Origin: Labilibaculum sp.
Lineage (GTDB): Bacteria; Bacteroidota; Bacteroidia; Bacteroidales; Marinifilaceae
Direction: 5' to 3'
DNA length: 64,000 nt
Assembly: GCA_016342745.1 (NCBI GenBank)
Contig: JAEINT010000017.1
Coordinates: 62,001-126,000, forward strand
Part shown: piece after piece, positions 60,466-64,000 of the stretch
Layout of the letters: the number at the start of each line of letters is the position of its first letter
How positions within the stretch are numbered: the stretch's first letter is position 1
Notes under the pieces: generated by a model
Databases searched by the model: none
Seen by the model: only the letters and a program-made list of their open reading frames with translations
What the model was told of the DNA's origin: nothing
Made by a program: the position numbers and the translations under genes

Positions 60466-62571
60466 GTGAAAAAGACTTTCCTTTACGTACTTATTGCAGG
60501 TATCGGTTTAACCGCTTGTAATGATAACAAAAGTGAGCAAAAGACTGATAATCCGTTTTTTGCTGATTACAATACACCACATCAAACACCTCCATTTGAT
60601 CTAATTAATTTTGAACACTTCGAGCCTGCTTTTACAGAAGGTATGGTACAAGGTCGTGCAGAAATTGATGCAATTGCAAACAGCAAAGAAACGCCTACAT
60701 TCGAAAATACAATTGTAGCTTACGAAAAAGCTGGAAAATTGCTAGGTAAAGTAAGTGATGTATTCTTTAATATTAAAGGATCAGAGAATACTGATTCAAT
60801 TGCTGCCTTGGCTAAAAAATTGTCACCAATCATGACAAAATATAGCGCTGATATTAGCTTGAACGAAAATCTATTCAAGAGAATTAAGACAGTATATGAG
60901 CAAAAAGATCAATTAGAACTTTCTGTTGAAGAACAAAACATGCTTGAGAAAATGTATCAAGGATTTGTTCGAAGTGGTGCTAATCTTCCTGCTGATAAAA
61001 AAGAGCAATTACGTGCTATTGATTCTGAACTTTCTTCATTAACGCTTCAATTTGGAGATAATATCTTGAAAGAAACCAATAATTTTAAATTGGTTATTGA
61101 TAATAAAAAAGACCTTGCTGGTTTGCCTGCAGGTGTAATTGCTGCCGCAGCTGAGGCTTCTGGTGAAGAAGGTAAATGGTTATTTACAACTCAAAAGCCA
61201 AGCATGCTTCCTTTCCTACAATATGCAGAAAATCGTGAGTTAAGAAAGCAATTGTACATGGGTTACACAAACCGTGGTAACAACAACAACGAATTCGATA
61301 ACAAAGAGAACGCCAAGAAAATCGTAAACCTTCGTATTAAACGTGCTCAATTATTTGGTTACAATAACCACGCAGAGTATGTTCTTGAAAAAAATATGGC
61401 GAAAACTCCCGAAAAAGCTTTCGAATTATTGAACAAGCTATGGAAAGCTGCTCTTCCTAATGCGAAGAAAGAGGTAGCCGAAATGCAAAAAATGATTGTT
61501 AAAGAAGGTGGGAAATTCCAATTAGCTTCTTATGACTGGTGGTTTTATGCAGACAAAGTGAAAAAAGCAAAGTATGATTTAGATGAAGAAGAATTGAAGC
61601 CATACTTCGAAATTAACAACGTTCGTGATGGTGCTTTTACATTAGCATCTAAACTATATGGTATCAAATTTATTCCTCGTAATGATATCGCTAAATTCAA
61701 TCCTGAAAACCAGGTATTCGAATTGCAAGAAGAAGATGGATCTCATATCGGTATTTTCTACATGGATTTTCACCCACGTGCTTCTAAGCGTGGTGGAGCA
61801 TGGATGAGTTCATTCCGTAAGCAATCAGGTTTTGGTACTGCTAAGCCAGTATCTCCTGTTATTCTAAACATCTGTAACTTTACTAAGCCTGTTGGTGATA
61901 CTCCATCATTATTGACTCCAGACGAAGTTGAGACTTTGTTCCATGAATTTGGTCATGCTCTTCACGGATTCCTATCTAAATGTGAGTACAACTACTTGTC
62001 AGGAACTTCTGTTTCTCGCGATTTCGTTGAGCTTCCATCTCAGGTAATGGAAAATTGGTGTTTCGAACCTGAAATGTTAGCTTTATATGCTAAGCATTAC
62101 CAAACTGGAGAAGTAATTCCTGTTGAATTGGTGAAGAAAATTCAAAATGCTGGTAAATTTAATCAAGGATTTGCAACTGTTGAATACCTTGCAGCTTCAA
62201 TGTTAGATATGAAATATCATACTTTATCTAATGAATTAACTGAAGATGTAATGACTTTTGAGAAGAACTATTTAGATGAACTTGGATTAATTCCTGAAAT
62301 CTACTCTAGATACCGTTCTACTTATTTCAATCACATTTTCGCTGGTGGATATTCTGCTGGTTACTATGCTTACATTTGGGCTGGAGTTTTAGATTCAGAT
62401 GCTTTTATGGCGTTTAAAGAAACTTCTTTATTCGATAAAGCAACTGCAAAAGCTTTCCGCGATAACGTATTGGCTAAAGGTGGTACAGAAGATCCAATGG
62501 AATTGTACAAAGCATTTAGAGGTGCTGAGCCAAGTATCGATCCTCTTTTAATTAAGCGTGGATTAAAATAA
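60466..62571 (+). CDS. M3-family oligopeptidase lipoprotein (Dcp/OpdA-like)
   Basis: About 701 residues. The frame extends upstream to 60421, but a GTG at 60466 gives a clean lipoprotein signal VKKTFLYVLIAGIGLTAC, so I prefer it; no ATG fits. The zinc site is FHEFGHALHGFLS, with downstream VSRDFVELPSQVMENW supplying the third ligand, and GGYSAGYYAYIWAGVLDSD near the C-terminus completes the M3A pattern. FRKQSGF and NICNFTKP are also typical. The enzyme removes dipeptides or cleaves short peptides; the lipobox suggests a periplasmic or surface location, a role in peptide nutrition. Confidence 0.93.
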   Translation: MKKTFLYVLIAGIGLTACNDNKSEQKTDNPFFADYNTPHQTPPFDLINFEHFEPAFTEGMVQGRAEIDAIANSKETPTFENTIVAYEKAGKLLGKVSDVFFNIKGSENTDSIAALAKKLSPIMTKYSADISLNENLFKRIKTVYEQKDQLELSVEEQNMLEKMYQGFVRSGANLPADKKEQLRAIDSELSSLTLQFGDNILKETNNFKLVIDNKKDLAGLPAGVIAAAAEASGEEGKWLFTTQKPSMLPFLQYAENRELRKQLYMGYTNRGNNNNEFDNKENAKKIVNLRIKRAQLFGYNNHAEYVLEKNMAKTPEKAFELLNKLWKAALPNAKKEVAEMQKMIVKEGGKFQLASYDWWFYADKVKKAKYDLDEEELKPYFEINNVRDGAFTLASKLYGIKFIPRNDIAKFNPENQVFELQEEDGSHIGIFYMDFHPRASKRGGAWMSSFRKQSGFGTAKPVSPVILNICNFTKPVGDTPSLLTPDEVETLFHEFGHALHGFLSKCEYNYLSGTSVSRDFVELPSQVMENWCFEPEMLALYAKHYQTGEVIPVELVKKIQNAGKFNQGFATVEYLAASMLDMKYHTLSNELTEDVMTFEKNYLDELGLIPEIYSRYRSTYFNHIFAGGYSAGYYAYIWAGVLDSDAFMAFKETSLFDKATAKAFRDNVLAKGGTEDPMELYKAFRGAEPSIDPLLIKRGLK

Positions 62572-62604
62572 AAACGATTAGCATTTAGCTACTGGTAAAA
62601 ATAT

Positions 62605-62640
62605 AAAACTCCGATTCACACTGTGAATCGGAGTTTTTAT
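62605..62640. terminator. Bidirectional terminator after the M3 peptidase
   Basis: AAAACTCCGATTCAC / GTGAATCGGAGTTTT fifteen-base stem with a 3-base loop; A-run and T-run flank it. Confidence 0.92.
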
Positions 62641-62749
62641 TTGTCTTAATATTTCTAGTCTTGAATTATCCCTTACACGAAAATCATATCAATCTTAATA
62701 ATCTACCTCTGGCTATTATTAATTAATCATTCTTAATTTATAATTGAAT

Positions 62750-63337
62750 TTATTCCTCGTATTCTTCTTTTTTGATATACATATTCAAAACCTTATGCTG
62801 CATTGCATCAATTGGATATCCTTCGGGCTCCAACACATAATTCATTGCAATACCATCTAACATCGATGCCAAGAAACGTGTTTCCATTTTTGGATTTTCA
62901 GCTCCCTCCTTCTCAAAATATTCTACTAACATATCTAACAAAGGATTAACAATTTCCAACAATTCTTGTTTGTATAATGCAACCACACCTGGTTGTAATC
63001 TAAGGGAATAAAACAATCTAAAAAATTCAAGGTTCTTTTCTACAGAATCGAAATAATCATTAATGAAAAACAGTAATTCTACTTCCTGCAGTTTCCCATC
63101 CTGATTTGGATCTATACCATCAAAAACCAAATGAACAGCCTCCGCTACAACTGTATGTAGCAAGCTTTCTTTTGTTTCAAAATAGGTGAATAAATCTTTT
63201 TCTGTTATTTCTAGTGCACTTGCAATATCTGCTCCTGTAGTAATGAAATAACCATCTCTCACAAAAATTTCCAAAGCAGTGTTTAGAATTTCTTTTCTCT
63301 TCAAATCTTCGCTTGATGTATTCTTTTTTGGAGCCAT
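62750..63337 (-). CDS. TetR-family transcriptional regulator
   Basis: A 195-residue protein. The N-terminal helix-turn-helix is typical: RKEILNTALEIFVRDGYFITTGADIASALEITEKDLFTYFETKESLLHTVVAEA. The C-terminal ligand domain is helical with no recognised ligand signature. No divergent target gene is adjacent inside the window; the convergent M3 peptidase is separated by a terminator. Effector and regulon unknown. Confidence 0.9.
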   Translation of the reverse strand: MAPKKNTSSEDLKRKEILNTALEIFVRDGYFITTGADIASALEITEKDLFTYFETKESLLHTVVAEAVHLVFDGIDPNQDGKLQEVELLFFINDYFDSVEKNLEFFRLFYSLRLQPGVVALYKQELLEIVNPLLDMLVEYFEKEGAENPKMETRFLASMLDGIAMNYVLEPEGYPIDAMQHKVLNMYIKKEEYEE

Positions 63338-63539
63338 ATCATTATAATTTAAAGAATTAGACTTCTATTTATTCCTAAGTTACAACACAATATGCTGTAT
63401 ATCCAAAAAAAACTTATGGAGAAAATTAAGATTTAGGCTTTCATTCTAACTTCTAATATTAATAGTCATTGATTGATCCATACCAAAATGGAGCTAAATT
63501 TTAGACAAAAACCATAATTGAAATAAGAACCTAGATAAT
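63338..63539. other. Short AT-rich intergenic stretch
   Basis: About 200 bases between the TetR gene start and the interrupted gene; no feature seen apart from what must be the TetR promoter. Confidence 0.4.
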
Positions 63540-63908
63540 CTAGTCCAACCAATCAAGAGCGGCACTCAATGTAGAAAATGGCTTAATATTCAATCTTTTA
63601 AGTTTTGTTTTTGCTATGATGGGAAATATTGTTTTTTGAGGAGTATTAACAACAATAGCCAGTTGAAAATTATAAATAGCTGGAGTTCGTTTGATGTATT
63701 TTAGTACCTTTTGGAAGTCACTTATACCCATTGCAAACTTAGCATGGCTAAAATCTGAAACAATGCCAGAAAAATCCTCATTAGCATACCTTTAAAAAAT
63801 ATATCTAAAGGATTCAATTACGTCATCGGCCTTCACTTTTCCATAAAATTCCCGCAATAGGATATTAGATGAACCCCATTTTATAATTTCATATTTAACT
63901 TCAGCCAT
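63540..63908 (-). pseudogene. STAS-like gene interrupted by an in-frame TAA
   Basis: From the ATG at 63908 (MAEVKYEIIKWGSSNILLREF) the frame reads 38 codons to a TAA at 63792-63794, then continues in the same frame without other stops to 63540: RYANEDFSGIVSDFSHAKFA…VVNTPQKTIFPIIA…FSTLSAALDWLD. The joined 122-residue product matches the plan of the intact 143-residue protein at 9305-9736 throughout, so one gene has acquired a nonsense codon. It could be a pseudogene, a sequencing error, or a readthrough case. The stop context is TTT TAA AGG. Confidence 0.7.
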
Positions 63909-64000
63909 TTTGCAAATATAATTTTCAAATTGGTTTACGACACAAAAGGTAAAATGTTGTGATGCAACAAAGGGCACAATATTGTGCCCTTTGTAATAAC

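Noticed and set aside
1-64000. tRNA, rRNA, CRISPR or phage/IS genes
   Set aside because: I looked for conserved tRNA arms, direct-repeat arrays and transposase or integrase motifs and found none I could support; short dispersed palindromes are the only mobile-like elements.

Overview
The window is AT-rich DNA from a Bacteroidota bacterium, most plausibly a marine anaerobic or facultative member of the Marinilabiliales (Marinifilum/Labilibaculum-like). The evidence is the lipoprotein style (LxxC lipoboxes, DUF5018-like and leucine-rich repeats), TAnnTTTG-type -7 promoter elements with little Shine-Dalgarno signal, a Bacteroidota-style TonB C-terminal domain, and family content (fused NuoEF, OvoA, LuxS, U32 and M3 peptidases). 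The genus is inference. No rRNA, tRNA, CRISPR array, transposase or phage gene was recognised.

Layout. 1-3.0 kb: beta-oxidation pair (3-hydroxyacyl-CoA dehydrogenase cut by the window edge, enoyl-CoA hydratase) and a YebC-type regulator, all on the minus strand. 3.2-15.1 kb, plus strand: secreted metallopeptidase, small membrane protein, DUF5018/LRR lipoprotein, PAS histidine kinase with a small STAS-like partner, ABC exporter, phospholipase D-like lipoprotein and TPR protein, mostly separated by clear hairpin terminators. 15.2-19.4 kb: M18 aminopeptidase, an exonuclease-BRCT protein that has lost catalytic aspartates, and a TonB-C-like secreted protein.

19.4-46.4 kb is the striking part: nineteen consecutive minus-strand genes. 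In transcription order they are two PQQ-like beta-propeller proteins, a membrane-anchored propeller, an NHL propeller, a tiny Tat-signal cysteine protein, a NapG-like Tat ferredoxin, a NapH-like polyferredoxin, a membrane-anchored propeller, a NuoE-NuoF-ferredoxin fusion, a 2Fe-2S/GltD-like flavoprotein without its NAD(P)H domain, another propeller, an ABC ATPase with a large FtsX permease, another propeller lipoprotein, a ferredoxin with a cysteine-rich tail, a radical SAM enzyme, a DUF116-polyprenyl synthase fusion, a second terpene-cyclase-fold protein, and a squalene-hopene-cyclase-like protein with a DXDD motif. The set looks like a pathway joining NADH/flavin/ferredoxin electron transfer, a NapGH-type link to quinone and the periplasm, many cell-surface propellers and a dedicated isoprenoid product. 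The joint function is not known to me and is my candidate for an undescribed system. Palindromic repeats of several families lie between its genes.

46.8-64 kb: OB-fold lipoprotein, six-hairpin glycosidase lipoprotein, EamA transporter preceded by a strongly structured non-coding stretch, phosphatidylserine decarboxylase, ovothiol synthase OvoA, an ABM-type monooxygenase translationally coupled to an OxyR-like regulator, the mtnN-luxS operon, a U32 peptidase, an M3 oligopeptidase with a probable GTG start, a TetR regulator, and a STAS-like gene interrupted by an in-frame stop. OxyR, OvoA and the methyl-cycle genes give this end a thiol/oxidative-stress flavour.
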